A stretch of 61,722 nucleotides of DNA from Actinomycetes bacterium (GCA_025464025.1 JAODBP010000236.1:1-61722); one strand, 5' to 3'; positions 33,722 through 46,011 are shown, counted from the first letter of the stretch. Program-made: numbers and translations. The notes: generated from the sequence alone by a model not told the origin.

Positions 33722-34311
33722 CCGATGCGCCCCGGCGCGGCCGTCCTCGCAGCGAGCAGTCCCGCGTCGCCACCCTCGATGCCACGGCCGAGCTGCTGCT
33801 CGCCCACGGGCTGGGCGGGGTGAGCGTGGACGCCATCGCCGAGCGGGCCGGGGTGAGCAAGGCGACGATCTACCGGTGGTGGCCGACGAAGGAGCTGCTC
33901 GCCCTCGACGCCCTGTACCGCTCGTGGGCCAGCGTCGAGCCCGAGCAGCCCGACACGGGGTCGCTGCGCGGCGACCTGGTCGAGCTCCTCGTGCCGTGGG
34001 CGGCGCGGTTGCGAGGTGGGTCCTACGGCGAGCTGATCGCCGCCTTCGTCATCGAGGCGCATCGCGACGCGGCCTTCGCCGAGGCCTACCACGCCCGGTT
34101 CGTGCACCCTCGTCGCGAGCTGGGCCGGGCCGCGTTCGCCCGGGCCGAGGCCCGGGGCGAGGTCCCCGACCGGATCAAGGTCGAGGTCGCCCTCGACCTC
34201 CTCTACGGGCCCGTCTACCACCGGCTCCTGCACCGGCATGCCCCGTTGGACGACGACTTCGTGGTCGACGTCATCGACGGCGTGCTGGGGGGTGTGGTGG
34301 CGCTCCGGTGA
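33718..34311 (+). CDS. TetR/AcrR family transcriptional regulator
   Basis: A 197-residue regulator starting with GTG in a GTGA overlap. HTH: 'LDATAELLLAHGLGGVSVDAIAERAGVSKATIYRWWPTKELL' in pieces over about 17-58, with the 'RRGRPRSEQSR' N-terminal arm typical of this branch (TetR_C_16-like). It is in operon with the AKR, so autoregulation through the inverted repeats upstream is likely. Confidence 0.9.
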   Translation: MTDAPRRGRPRSEQSRVATLDATAELLLAHGLGGVSVDAIAERAGVSKATIYRWWPTKELLALDALYRSWASVEPEQPDTGSLRGDLVELLVPWAARLRGGSYGELIAAFVIEAHRDAAFAEAYHARFVHPRRELGRAAFARAEARGEVPDRIKVEVALDLLYGPVYHRLLHRHAPLDDDFVVDVIDGVLGGVVALR

Positions 34312-34958
34312 GCGATCGCTGGGGCCCACCGGTCGACGTGGTCGTCGGGACGCTCGACCGGGCGTGGTCCATCACCTCGGTGAGCGCCAGCGTGGAGGAC
34401 GTGCTCGGGTTCCCGGCCGACGAGGTGGTCGGCCGGCGGTTCCTCGGGTTGGTGGCCGAGGGCGACGTGCCGTCGGTGGTCGACGCCGACCGGGAGGCGG
34501 GCGTCCGGCGGTGGGCGTCGGTGGACGTCGACGTCCGGGACGGCGAGGGCGACTGGATCAGCTTGCGGTGCACCCTGCTGTCGGTGGCCGGCTCGGGGGA
34601 GCGGACCTTCGTGCTCCTGCCCCGCCGTGACCCGGCCGCGGCGCGGAGCGCTCGGCTGGAGGAGCACCTGTGGCGGATCGGGGTGGAGATCGAGGCCAGC
34701 GGCGTCCTCCACCAGGCCGGGCTGGCACCCGATCCCAGCCGGCACCCCCAGCTCCGGCGCCTGACGGGCCGGCAGTGGGAGGTGCTCCGGCGGCTCTTGC
34801 GAGGCGACCGCGTGCCCGTCATCGCGCGTGATCTGTTCCTCAGCCCGAGCACCGTCAGGAACCACCTCGCGGCGATCTTCCAGCTCTTCGGCGTGCACTC
34901 GCAGACCGAGCTCCTGGCCCACTTCGCCCCGGCGCGGCCGGGTGCGCTGGCCCGCTGA
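34308..34958 (+). CDS. PAS-LuxR transcriptional regulator
   Basis: A 216-residue protein. An N-terminal PAS-like domain (about 15-115: 'WSITSVSASVEDVLGFPADEVVGRRFLGLV') is followed by a LuxR/GerE HTH at about 150-205 ('LTGRQWEVLRRLLRGDRVPVIARDLFLSPSTVRNHLAAIFQLFGVHSQTELL'). There is no receiver domain. GTG overlaps the TetR stop, so the two regulators are co-expressed. It resembles the minus-strand regulator at 41846, suggesting a paralogous family here. Confidence 0.85.
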   Translation: MSDRWGPPVDVVVGTLDRAWSITSVSASVEDVLGFPADEVVGRRFLGLVAEGDVPSVVDADREAGVRRWASVDVDVRDGEGDWISLRCTLLSVAGSGERTFVLLPRRDPAAARSARLEEHLWRIGVEIEASGVLHQAGLAPDPSRHPQLRRLTGRQWEVLRRLLRGDRVPVIARDLFLSPSTVRNHLAAIFQLFGVHSQTELLAHFAPARPGALAR

Positions 34959-34979
34959 CCCGTGGGCGGTCGTACGGGC

Positions 34980-37852
<2,873 letters not shown>

Positions 37853-37856
<4 letters not shown>

Positions 37857-39643
37857 GGTAGGACCCTCATGTCTCGTTGGGCGAGGACGGTGCCGAACAG
37901 GTCACCGAGGTGAGCGGCCACGTCGCTCTTGGCGACGAAGGCGTTGGCCAGCCCGGCGACCAGGTCGGCACCGACCCGGACGTCGGCCACGGCGGACAGC
38001 ACGACGATGTATGCGTCGGGGAGGCGGCGGCGCAGCTCGGGCAGCGCCTCCTCGCCCCGCATGACGGGCATCGAGAGGTCGAGCACGATGATGTCGGGCT
38101 GCTCGGTGGCGGCCAGCTCGAGCCCCTCCCGACCGTCGCTGGCCTGCCCCACCATCTGGATGCCGGCCTGGCGGGCCATGCCGGAGACCAGCATGCGGAC
38201 CACCGGGTCGTCGTCCACGACGATGGCCCGGACCCCGCTCGGCGCCGGGGTGGCGGCAACGATCGGCGGCGGGCCGGGCTGGCCGAAGAGGTAGCCCTGG
38301 GCCCAGCCGATCCCGGCGACGCGCACGGCCTGGAGCTCGCCGATCTCCTCCACGCCCTCGGCCACGACCCGGGCGCCGATGCTGGCGGCGAAGTCGGCCA
38401 CGGCGGCGGCGAGGGCGCGCCGGGCCGGGTCGTCGTCGATGCCGGTCACCATGGTCCGGTCCAGCTTGATGACGTCGGGCCGCAGCTCGAGGATGTGCTT
38501 GAGGCTGGCGAAGCCGGAGCCGGCGTCGTCGACGGCGAGGCGGATGCCGACGCTGCGGAGGTGGGCGATGGCCTCGCGGAGGTCCTCGTAGCCGGTGACC
38601 TCGACGTGCTCGGTGAGCTCGACGACGATCCGGGTGGACGGGAAGGTCGGATCGTTGACGATGGCCAGCAGCTCGTTCGACAGGAACGAGGTGGGCGACA
38701 GGTTGACCGCGAGGTAGCCCTCGGGCAGGTTCGGGAGCTGGGCGACGGCGAGGCGCAGGGCGGTGAGCTCGAGCTCGACGCCGAGCCCGACCTCGCTCGC
38801 TTCGGCGAACCACTTGTCGGGCGCCCGGTTCGGCGGGCCGGTGAACCGGGCGAGGGCCTCGACGCCGGCCATCGAGCCGTCCATGGCGATGATCGGCTGG
38901 AAGACCATGCGCAGCCGGCCTTCGGGGTCGGCCACGGCGGCGGCGATGCGGGCCCGCTTCTCGCGGAAGGCGTCACGGGCGGCGGCGTCGGCCTGGGCGT
39001 CGAGCACCCGGCGGGTGACGTCGCGGGTGGCGCCGCGGAAGCCGCTGAGCCGGCCGTCGTCGTCGAGGATCGGCACGCCGTTGCTCTCGAGCCAGCGGTC
39101 GGAGCCGTCGCGGTGCCGGTAGCGGACCACGCGCTCGGACCAGGGGTCGCCGCGCAGGGTGACGGCCCGGCGGTCGGCGAGCACGGCCTCTCGGTCCTCG
39201 ACCGGGATGAACGCCGGCATGGTGCGACCGATGATGTCGCCGATGGCGTAGCCGAGCAGGTGCTCGACCGCGGCGTTCGAGGAGAGGAACGTGCCGTCGG
39301 GGTCGACCGACCAGAACCACTCGTTGGTGGTCTCGAGGAGCTGTGCCTCCCGCTGCTGGGCCGAGCGGGCCTCGACGCCGAGGCCGCGCGCCACCCGCAG
39401 GCTCTGCCAGAGGCCGCCGGCCATCACGCCGGCGGTCAGGACCAGGGCCAGCCCGAGCCAGTCGGAGAACGCCATGCCGTCGTTCCGGACGAGCACCTCG
39501 TAGGCCCGGCCGCCGGCGGTGGCGACCAGGATCAGCAGGTGCACGCCGGCCACGGCGACGAGCAGCCGCCACCCGCGCGCCTCCACCTGCAGCCGCTCGA
39601 CGGCGCCACCGTCGGCCCGGTGCTCCACCCCTCGTCCTTCCAC
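37853..39643 (-). CDS. PAS-EAL-REC protein (putative c-di-GMP phosphodiesterase with receiver)
   Basis: A 596-residue membrane protein. TM segments at about 26-43 and 62-80; PAS at 97-215; EAL at 240-455; REC at 471-590 with Asp522. The EAL domain retains 'EAL' (262-264), 'VNLSPTSF', 'VELTEH', 'VDDAGSG', 'VIKLDR' and 'VVAEGVE', so hydrolysis of c-di-GMP is likely. The C-terminal REC probably accepts phosphate from the coupled hybrid kinase. The GTG start has an SD-like ggggaa. Receiver at the C-terminus of an EAL is unusual. Confidence 0.9.
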
Positions 39644-39829
39644 TGCGTTTTCCCCTGGCCCTATGCCGCGCGACCGGCCGAAGGAGGCCGGAAGGCGCGC
39701 AACGAGCGGACTGCGAATACAGAGCGGGATCCCACAGCTCTGATACGTCGAGTCGGGAATGCGTGGAAAATCCCATTGCCGAACGGTCGGGTCACAGCGA
39801 CCATGTCGAGGTTGCTCATGACCAGCTCG
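39644..39829 (-). promoter_or_regulatory. 5' leader with hairpin upstream of the EAL gene
   Basis: This 186-bp gap holds a hairpin at 39668-39700 (CCGGCC 74-79 with GGCCGG 86-91; outer GCGCG/CGCGC) close to the start. I looked for a c-di-GMP riboswitch and saw no conserved GEMM sequence. Nothing else is recognisable. Confidence 0.35.
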
Positions 39830-40771
39830 TCACGATCCGGCCGGTGCCACGTGCAGGCGCCCGGCGCCCGTCGCCTTGGCCGACGCCATCATGCGCGCCG
39901 CCGTCTCGGACGAGTCGGCCGGTGCCGCGCCCTCGACGTGCAGGGCGGCGCCGACGCTGAGGGTGCCAGCCGATCCGGACGCTTCTCGACCGCTGGTGAC
40001 GCGGCGCACGACGACGTCGATCGGGGCCCGGAGCTGGCGCAGCACGAGCAGGAAGGCGTCCTCGCCCGACCGGGCCACCACGTCGCCCGGTCGGATCGCG
40101 TTGCGCAGGTGCAGGCCGAGCTGGCCCTGGGCCAGGTTGGCCGCCGCCGGGTCGCGCCGGCGCAGCTCGGCGATGCCGTCGAGCTCGCACACCACGATGC
40201 CGTCGCCGGGACGGACCGAGGCGAGGGCAGCAGCGCCCCGGCGGTGGTCGCCCACCCCGTACACCGGGTCGACCGCGCCTTCCTGGACGACGCCGCCGAA
40301 GCGCTCGAACACCGAGCCCGACAGGTGGGCGAAGACGTGCAGGGCGTCGATGACGACCGGCGTCGGCCGCGGCGCCTGGTGCACCTCGACGGCGCCGAGC
40401 ACCACGGCGTCGTCGAGCACCGGCACGGCGACGATCCCGTCGTCGCCGACCTCGAGGTTGCCGTGCCGCACCACCTCCTCGACCAGCGGGGCGATCTCGA
40501 GCTGCTCGCGGGTGGCCAGGGCGCGGGGCCCGATGCCGGCGACGGCGAGGATGCGACCGGGTCCGGCGAGGTAGAGGATGGCGCTGCGCCCGTCGGCCAG
40601 CAGCATGGCCTCCTGGCAGATGAGCTGCCTCGTCTCGCTGGAGTCGCCCAGGGCCCGGAGGCGCGACGCGGTCCGGGCGAGCACGGTCAGGAGCTCGGCG
40701 GCGTCGGGCCCGCGCTGGTGCCGCTTCACGGCCGTTCCAGCCGATTCGGCACCTCGGCGCCAGTCACGCAC
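39830..40771 (-). CDS. GAF domain protein with degenerate GGDEF domain
   Basis: A 313-residue cytoplasmic protein. The GAF domain covers about 30-165 ('RSAILYLAGPGRILAVAGIGPRALATREQLEIAPLVEEVVRHG' in part), and a GGDEF-like domain about 180-310. The signature reads 'ARSGEDAFLLVL' instead of 'ARxGGDEF', so cyclase activity is improbable; it may serve as a GTP or c-di-GMP sensor. The start is unclear: GTG at 40771 has an SD too close, and an in-frame GTG lies at 40729. Situated next to the EAL gene on the same strand. Confidence 0.75.
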   Translation of the reverse strand: MRDWRRGAESAGTAVKRHQRGPDAAELLTVLARTASRLRALGDSSETRQLICQEAMLLADGRSAILYLAGPGRILAVAGIGPRALATREQLEIAPLVEEVVRHGNLEVGDDGIVAVPVLDDAVVLGAVEVHQAPRPTPVVIDALHVFAHLSGSVFERFGGVVQEGAVDPVYGVGDHRRGAAALASVRPGDGIVVCELDGIAELRRRDPAAANLAQGQLGLHLRNAIRPGDVVARSGEDAFLLVLRQLRAPIDVVVRRVTSGREASGSAGTLSVGAALHVEGAAPADSSETAARMMASAKATGAGRLHVAPAGS

Positions 40772-40857
40772 ATCCCCCCGTTGCCGGACATCGCCGCAGC
40801 CCCATCGTCCTGCAGGATGTGCAAGTTGTCAATGACTGTCAGAAGGGGCCCGTCCGC

Positions 40858-41445
40858 GTGACGGGCCGCCGGGAGGCGAACAAGCGCCGGACCCGCGAGA
40901 CGCTGGAGCGGGCCGCCTTCGACCTCTTCCTCGAGCAGGGCTACGACCAGACGTCGGTGACCGAGCTGGCGGCCGCGGCCGACGTGGCCGAGCGGACGTT
41001 CTTCCGGTACTTCGCCACCAAGGACGACGTCGTGTTCGCCAAGCTCGACGAGGACATCGACGACTTCCTCCGGCACCTGGGGGCGGAGCTGCGATCGGAC
41101 GCGCCGTCGTGGGCTGACATCGCCCGTGGCGTCGAGGCCTTCTGCCGCCACTACGAGCCCGAGAAGGCTGTCACCCAGCGCCGCTCCCAGCTCGTGATGC
41201 AGACGCCCTTCCTCGCCGAGCGGGCCCACGTCGGGCAGGCGAAGTGGCGCCAAGCCATGACGACGCTCCTCGCCGAGCGCTACGGCCGCCCGACCTTCGA
41301 CATCGACGTCCAGTTGCTCGCCGGTGCGGCCAGCGCCGTGCTGATCGCCGCCTTCGGCCACTGGGTCCGCAGCGACGAGGAGCTGCACACGCTCGCCCGG
41401 AGTGCTGGCGACCGCATCGTCGGGCTGCTCGAGGGGGAGCGCTGA
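40858..41445 (+). CDS. TetR/AcrR family transcriptional regulator
   Basis: A 195-residue regulator. HTH at about 9-55 ('RRTRETLERAAFDLFLEQGYDQTSVTELAAAADVAERTFFRYFATKDDVVF', in blocks). The 'FRYFATKDDVVF' arrangement matches MftR-like TetR proteins in actinobacteria. The GTG at 40858 follows agaagg by 11 nt; an upstream in-frame start exists at 40819. A direct repeat TGTCA-N5-TGTCA at about 40828-40842 may be its operator. Confidence 0.87.
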   Translation: MTGRREANKRRTRETLERAAFDLFLEQGYDQTSVTELAAAADVAERTFFRYFATKDDVVFAKLDEDIDDFLRHLGAELRSDAPSWADIARGVEAFCRHYEPEKAVTQRRSQLVMQTPFLAERAHVGQAKWRQAMTTLLAERYGRPTFDIDVQLLAGAASAVLIAAFGHWVRSDEELHTLARSAGDRIVGLLEGER

Positions 41446-41453
41446 CACCGACA

Positions 41454-41849
41454 TCATCGGGGGAGGGTCTCCGAGGCGGTCCGCTGGGCGAAGTCGACGA
41501 TGCGGTCGGGCTCGTCGTCCTCGGTGACGGGCACCAGCAGCACGCCGGGGAAGAGCTCGCGGGCGAGGGTGACCGCGTTCACCCCGACGCGGCTGGGCTC
41601 GCCGCCGCCGACGACGACGACATCGGGGTACGGCCCGCCGGTGCGGGCATCCGAGATGTCTCGCAGCGTGCCGACGAGGTGGACGAGCGGGTGGGCACGC
41701 GCGGCATCGACGAGGCGCTCCCGCAACTCGCGGTTGCGTGAGGCGATCAGCACCCGGACCTCACGGCCGAGCGGTTCGGTCGGCTCGAGTCTGGACGTGG
41801 CGCCAGTTGTAACGCTGGTGGTTCGCCGCGGGAATGGCCGGACCGTCAC
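41454..41849 (-). CDS. Pseudo-receiver protein coupled to LuxR regulator
   Basis: A 131-residue protein with a CheY-like fold ('VRVLIASRNRELRERLVDAARAHPLVHLVGTLRDISDA', then 'PDVVVVGGGEPSRVG'). The position of the phospho-Asp is glycine and the N-terminal acidic pair is missing, so it is unlikely to be phosphorylated. Its GTG overlaps the stop of the LuxR gene (GTGA), suggesting a direct partner. N-terminal 25 residues are not part of the fold. Confidence 0.7.
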   Translation of the reverse strand: MTVRPFPRRTTSVTTGATSRLEPTEPLGREVRVLIASRNRELRERLVDAARAHPLVHLVGTLRDISDARTGGPYPDVVVVGGGEPSRVGVNAVTLARELFPGVLLVPVTEDDEPDRIVDFAQRTASETLPR

Positions 41850-42862
41850 GTCGGACTGGGTGACTCGTCACTGGGATCGCCGCGGAGGAGGGCGAGCAGC
41901 TCCTCTTGGGAGTGCACCCCGAACTTCCGGTAGACGGCGGTCAGGTGGTTGCGCACGGTGTTGGTGCTGATGAACAGCTTCGACGCGATCGTTCCGACCC
42001 GCTCGCCGCGGGCGAGGCGGATGACGATCTCCTGCTGGCGCTCGGGGAGGTTGCGCACGGCCGGGACCTCGAGGACGTCGCTGCTCCTCGCGTCGACCGC
42101 TGCCCCGACGTGCTGGAGCTCGCTGGCGATGCGCCGAAGGGCCCCGGCGAGCTCGTGCACGGGGCGGTGCACGGGCGCGAGGGTCACGCACCAGTCGCCG
42201 TCGGCGTCGCGGGTGACCTCGACCTCGACGGCGATCGGCCCACCACCCGAGAGCAGCCGGAGCCGGGTCGAGCTGTCGACGTGGGTGGTCGCGCCGGCGA
42301 AGGCGAACAGCAGGCGCACGAGGTCGTCCCGATGGGTGACCGCGCCGAGGTCCACGCCTTCGTCCAGCACGTCGCCGAACGGCCCGGTGTCGCCGATGAG
42401 CTCGCCGACGCGCCAGTCCGGGTCGAGCGTGGCGGTGACGCTGGGGCCGGTGAGGCCCGTCGTCGCCCAACCGAGGGCGTCGGCCGAGAACCCGGCGAGG
42501 GGGTCGGCCGACGGGTGGGCCAGGTCCCGGGCCACGAAGATGCCATGGCTCTCGCCGTCGGTCCGGATGACCCGTCCCCGCACGGTGACGTCCACCGTGG
42601 ACCCGTCGCTCCGGTGCCACGTGCGCCGCCGGGTCTCGGTGCCGTCGACGGCCCCAGAGCTCGCCGCGTGCATGATCGCCACCGTGGCGGGCTGCTCGTC
42701 CGGCGCGAGCACGTCGGACCCGGAGGTGCTGCCGGGGCCGACGAGCTGGCGCGCCAGGGGCGACAGCTCGACGTACCGGCTCGAGGGGAGCTCGATGAGG
42801 CCGACGGCTGCGGTCGCCCGTCGCACCGCCCGGCGCCAGGGCGCGAGCTGGGCGGCCGTCAC
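41846..42862 (-). CDS. PAS-like/LuxR transcriptional regulator
   Basis: A 338-residue regulator without a receiver. N-terminal PAS-like region (about 20-130) and a second similar region (about 140-255), then LuxR HTH at about 270-330 ('LPERQQEIVIRLARGERVGTIASKLFISTNTVRNHLTAVYRKFGVHSQEELLALL'). GTG start; Shine-Dalgarno weak. Its HTH closely resembles that of the gene at 34308, so the two may read related sites. Confidence 0.85.
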   Translation of the reverse strand: MTAAQLAPWRRAVRRATAAVGLIELPSSRYVELSPLARQLVGPGSTSGSDVLAPDEQPATVAIMHAASSGAVDGTETRRRTWHRSDGSTVDVTVRGRVIRTDGESHGIFVARDLAHPSADPLAGFSADALGWATTGLTGPSVTATLDPDWRVGELIGDTGPFGDVLDEGVDLGAVTHRDDLVRLLFAFAGATTHVDSSTRLRLLSGGGPIAVEVEVTRDADGDWCVTLAPVHRPVHELAGALRRIASELQHVGAAVDARSSDVLEVPAVRNLPERQQEIVIRLARGERVGTIASKLFISTNTVRNHLTAVYRKFGVHSQEELLALLRGDPSDESPSPT

Positions 42863-43042
42863 GGCCGGCCGCCGGGGCTTGTTGCCGTCATGGTTCGAGC
42901 AAGGGTTGAAGACTGCACAGGCGCAACCTACGAGCGGTGGGCACGGGTCCCGGACGTCGCGTCAGCGTCGCGCCCGGCCGGGGCCGTGTCTCCACCACCA
43001 GCACCAGCCCGCCGGTCGTGGTGGCGGGCATGCCGCCCTCCT

Positions 43043-43078
43043 GCTAGCTGCACCATGGCCTGGTGCGGTGGGCCTAGC
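43043..43078 (-). terminator. Hairpin downstream of a sensor kinase gene
   Basis: GCACCA (43050-43055) pairs with TGGTGC (43061-43066), flanked by GCTAG/CTAGC. It lies after the stop of the kinase at 43074 on the minus strand and partly overlaps it. The rest of the spacer 42863-43042 shows nothing I can name. Confidence 0.4.
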
Positions 43079-44819
43079 CTCGGGCGGGATCGACCGGGAG
43101 CGTCGCCAGCAGCGACGTGCCCTCGCCCGGAGGGCTCACCACCTTCAGCGACCCGCCGAGGGCCTCGACGCGGTCGCGCAGCCCCGTCAGGCCCGACCCT
43201 CGCCCGGCGTCGGCGCCCCCGATGCCGTCGTCCCGCACGGCGACCCGCACTACGGAGCGCACGACGTCGACCTCGACGTGGACCCCGGATGCGTCGGCGT
43301 GCTTCGTCGCATTCGTGATCGCCTCGGACACGACGTAGTACACGGCCACCTCGACCTGGTCGGGCAGCCGCTGGTCCCCACCGACCTCGACCTCGACCTC
43401 GACTGGCACCGACGACCGACGGGCGAGGGCACGGAGCGCGGGACCCAGGCCCCCGCGCGAGAGGACGGCGGGGTGGATCCCCCGTGACACCTCTTGGAGC
43501 GCCGTCACCGCCTCGGCGAGCGTGTTCGAGGCGCGGCCCAACTGCGCCTCCAGCTCGGTGAGCCCGGCCGGCACCGCCGCCTCGGCGGCGCGGAGCTCGA
43601 GCCCGAGCGACACGAGCCGCTGCTGCGCGCCGTCGTGGAGGTCTCGCTCGATGCCGCGGCGGGCGGCGTCGTCGGCGGCCACCACGCGGGCGCGCGAGGC
43701 GGCGAGCTCGGTCCGGCTGTTGGCGATGGCGATCGCCGTCGCGACCAGCTCGGTGAACTCCGCCATCTGCTGCTCGGCATCGGGCGGCGCGCCGAGCCGC
43801 TCGATCCAACCGGCGACCACGACGCCCCAGACGTCGCCCTCGACGATGACCGGAGCGCCGACGACGCTGCACGTCCCGAGCTGACCGGCCGGTGCCGGCG
43901 GGCCCTCGGTGCCGTCGAACCGGGCCGCGCGGCGGCCGTCCAGCACGGCGATGGCGACGGCCCGGTGTTCGGGGGCGCCGGTGCTGCCGACCGCGATCGG
44001 CGCACCTCGCCGGCAGGTCGCGGCGATGACGCGGGCCGAGGCGCCGCGCTCGTAGCGCAACAGGCAGGTGGTGTCGGCGCCGAGGAGGTCGGCCACCTCG
44101 GTGGCGACCGCGCCGAAGACCTCGGTCGGCGAGACCCCATGAGCGACCAGCGTCGCGACGCGGCGCAGGGCGGCCTGCTCCTCGAACAGCAGGCGCAGCC
44201 GGGCCGGCTCGAGGCCCAGCGTCTGGCGCTTCACCCGCCGGGTCAGGCCCAGGGCGCCCGCGGCGCCCAGCGCGATGGCGATGCCGAGGAACCCGGCCGC
44301 GCCCCGAAGGAGGTCGCGCAGGTGCGCGTCGATGTCGCTGGCCAGGATGCCGACGATCACCTCGCCGACGACGTTGCCGGACGTGTCCCGGAGTGGGACC
44401 TTCCCCCTCGCCGCCACGCCCACGGCGCTCGTCCCGAACGTCTTGACCTCGTGGCCGTCGAGGGCCTGGGCCTGGTCGGCCGCCACCGGGTGGCCGACCA
44501 GCGTGGCGTCCGGGTGCGAGTAGCGGATGCCTGCGGCATCGGTGACGACGACGAAGCGCGCGCCCGTGCGCCGTCGCACGGCTTCGGCGCGGGCCTGCAC
44601 CGCGCCGGACCGGTCCTCGGCCACGATCGCCTCGGCGACCTGCGGATCGGCCGCGACGCTGCGGGCGATGGCGAGCGCCCGCTCCTGGTACTGCTCCACC
44701 AGGTCGTGTCGCACGAGCAGCGCCATGAGCGCGAAGCCGGCGGCGCAGACCAGACCGAGGATGCCGAGTTGGAGGAGCAGCACCTGGGTCGAGAAGCGGA
44801 CGGTTGATAATGACCGCAT
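43074..44819 (-). CDS. Sensor histidine kinase: CitA/DcuS-like sensor with GAF and NarL-type kinase
   Basis: A 581-residue membrane kinase. TM1 about 12-36; extracytoplasmic PAS-like sensor 37-172 ('SHPDATLVGHPV', 'GNVVGEVIVGILASDI' as in CitA/DcuS); TM2 about 173-193; GAF about 215-370; HisKA_3 with His395 in 'ERDLHDGAQQR'; HATPase_c about 470-580. CitA-type sensors normally have an HPK4 kinase core, so this is a domain swap. The divergent response regulator at 44850 is the expected partner. A GAF domain may add a second signal. Confidence 0.93.
   Translation of the reverse strand: MRSLSTVRFSTQVLLLQLGILGLVCAAGFALMALLVRHDLVEQYQERALAIARSVAADPQVAEAIVAEDRSGAVQARAEAVRRRTGARFVVVTDAAGIRYSHPDATLVGHPVAADQAQALDGHEVKTFGTSAVGVAARGKVPLRDTSGNVVGEVIVGILASDIDAHLRDLLRGAAGFLGIAIALGAAGALGLTRRVKRQTLGLEPARLRLLFEEQAALRRVATLVAHGVSPTEVFGAVATEVADLLGADTTCLLRYERGASARVIAATCRRGAPIAVGSTGAPEHRAVAIAVLDGRRAARFDGTEGPPAPAGQLGTCSVVGAPVIVEGDVWGVVVAGWIERLGAPPDAEQQMAEFTELVATAIAIANSRTELAASRARVVAADDAARRGIERDLHDGAQQRLVSLGLELRAAEAAVPAGLTELEAQLGRASNTLAEAVTALQEVSRGIHPAVLSRGGLGPALRALARRSSVPVEVEVEVGGDQRLPDQVEVAVYYVVSEAITNATKHADASGVHVEVDVVRSVVRVAVRDDGIGGADAGRGSGLTGLRDRVEALGGSLKVVSPPGEGTSLLATLPVDPARG
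44806..44811 (+). promoter_or_regulatory. -10 element for the LuxR response regulator
   Basis: GATAAT lies inside the 5' end of the divergent kinase gene, 38 bp before the GTG at 44850. The kinase has its own Shine-Dalgarno (aggagagg) on the minus strand. Confidence 0.4.
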
Positions 44820-44849
44820 GGCACAGACCTCTCCTGGTCAGGCACGGGG

Positions 44850-45509
44850 GTGAACGGACCCGCCACCCGCGTCATCGTGGCCGATGACGATGTGCTCCTG
44901 CGCGAAGGCATCGCCAGCCTGCTCGAGCGGTCGGGCTTCGATGTCGTCGGCCAGGCCGGCGATGCCGACGAGCTGCTGGAGCTGGTCCGCGAGCGCGAGC
45001 CGGACGTCGTCGTCGTGGACGTCCGGATGCCGCCCCACCACACGACCGAGGGCCTCGTGGCCGCTCGCCGGATCCGGGAGGAACGCCCGTCGACGGGGAT
45101 CCTCGTTCTGTCGGCGCACGTGGAGGTCGAGGAGACCATGGCGCTGCTGGCCGGCGGCGAGGGTGTCGGGTACCTCCTCAAGAGCCGCGTGACCGATGTC
45201 GGCGACTTCGTCGAGAGCGTCCACCGGATCGCACGGGGCGGGTCGGTGGTCGACCCCGGGGTGGTGCAGGAGCTCGTCCAGGCTCGTCGTCGCCGCGACC
45301 CGCTCGACGTGCTCACGCCCCGCGAGCGCGAGGTCCTGGCGCTGATGGCCGAGGGTCGTTCCAACAGCGGCATCGCCCGCCGCCTGCTCGTCGCCGAGGG
45401 CACCGTCGAGAAGCACGTGCGCAGCCTCCTGCCGAAGCTGGGGATCTACGAGGAAGGTGAGGACCACCGCCGGGTGCTGGCGGTGCTCGCCTTCCTCGAA
45501 GCTCGGTAG
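44850..45509 (+). CDS. NarL/LuxR-family response regulator
   Basis: A 219-residue response regulator. REC domain with Asp57 ('VVVVDVRMPP'), and LuxR HTH at about 150-210 ('LTPREREVLALMAEGRSNSGIARRLLVAEGTVEKHVRSLLPKLGI'). GTG start, preceded by gggg. It is 30 bp from the divergent sensor kinase start, the classic two-component layout. Confidence 0.94.
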   Translation: MNGPATRVIVADDDVLLREGIASLLERSGFDVVGQAGDADELLELVREREPDVVVVDVRMPPHHTTEGLVAARRIREERPSTGILVLSAHVEVEETMALLAGGEGVGYLLKSRVTDVGDFVESVHRIARGGSVVDPGVVQELVQARRRRDPLDVLTPREREVLALMAEGRSNSGIARRLLVAEGTVEKHVRSLLPKLGIYEEGEDHRRVLAVLAFLEAR

Positions 45510-45528
45510 GCGAGCCCCGCCGGGCCCC

Positions 45529-45903
45529 TCAACGGTCGCGCTCCGATCCGAGGAGCGCGGTGATCGCGTCCCCGGAGAGGTCCGACTTGGCGACGAAGCC
45601 GACCGCGGCGCTCGCCTCGACCAGATCGCCGAGGTCCTCGGCGGGATAGGCGGAGATCAGGATCACCTGGACCGGGTCGACGCCGTTCGCCTCGGTGAGC
45701 TGGTGTGCGAGGTCGAACCCGCTGTCGTCGCCGAGATCGACGTCGACGAGCACGAGATCGGGCCGCAACCGGGCTGCGTCGGCGAGCGCTTCGGCGCTGG
45801 TCGATGCCGTTCCGACCACCTGGACGCCCCCGCGGTCCAACAGGTGCCGCGCCGCTTCGAGGAAGTGGGCGTTGTCGTCGACGATCAGCACGCGCAGGGC
45901 CAT
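45529..45903 (-). CDS. Single-domain response regulator (REC only)
   Basis: A 124-residue CheY-like protein. Acidic pair 'VDDN' at 8-11, phospho-Asp54 ('LVLVDVDLGDDSG'), Thr/Ser and Lys in 'LISAYPAED' and 'FVAKSD'. It lacks an output domain. It could be a phosphate sink or diguanylate-signalling relay; the hybrid kinase (34980) or the GAF kinase (52407) are possible donors. It is divergent from a DevR-like gene. Confidence 0.9.
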   Translation of the reverse strand: MALRVLIVDDNAHFLEAARHLLDRGGVQVVGTASTSAEALADAARLRPDLVLVDVDLGDDSGFDLAHQLTEANGVDPVQVILISAYPAEDLGDLVEASAAVGFVAKSDLSGDAITALLGSERDR

Positions 45904-46011
45904 GGTCCCTGCTCACGATGACGGACCGGGCCGACGAACGCATTGCAGCTAGCAGCAGGGTCGGCGGTCGGGATCCAACGCGGCCGCGGTGGAGCGACGA
46001 GACTGGGCGTC

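Noticed and set aside
39644..39829. c-di-GMP riboswitch in front of the EAL gene
   Set aside because: A hairpin exists, but none of the conserved GEMM nucleotides or tetraloop receptor are visible.
42939..42951. Possible DosR box GGGCACGGGTCCC in the spacer upstream of the LuxR regulator
   Set aside because: Again one base too short between half-sites, and it lies outside the regulon cluster.
45897..45909. Possible DosR box GGGCCATGGTCCC at the start of the single-domain response regulator
   Set aside because: The core is 13 bp instead of 14 and overlaps the start codon, so the half-site spacing is wrong.
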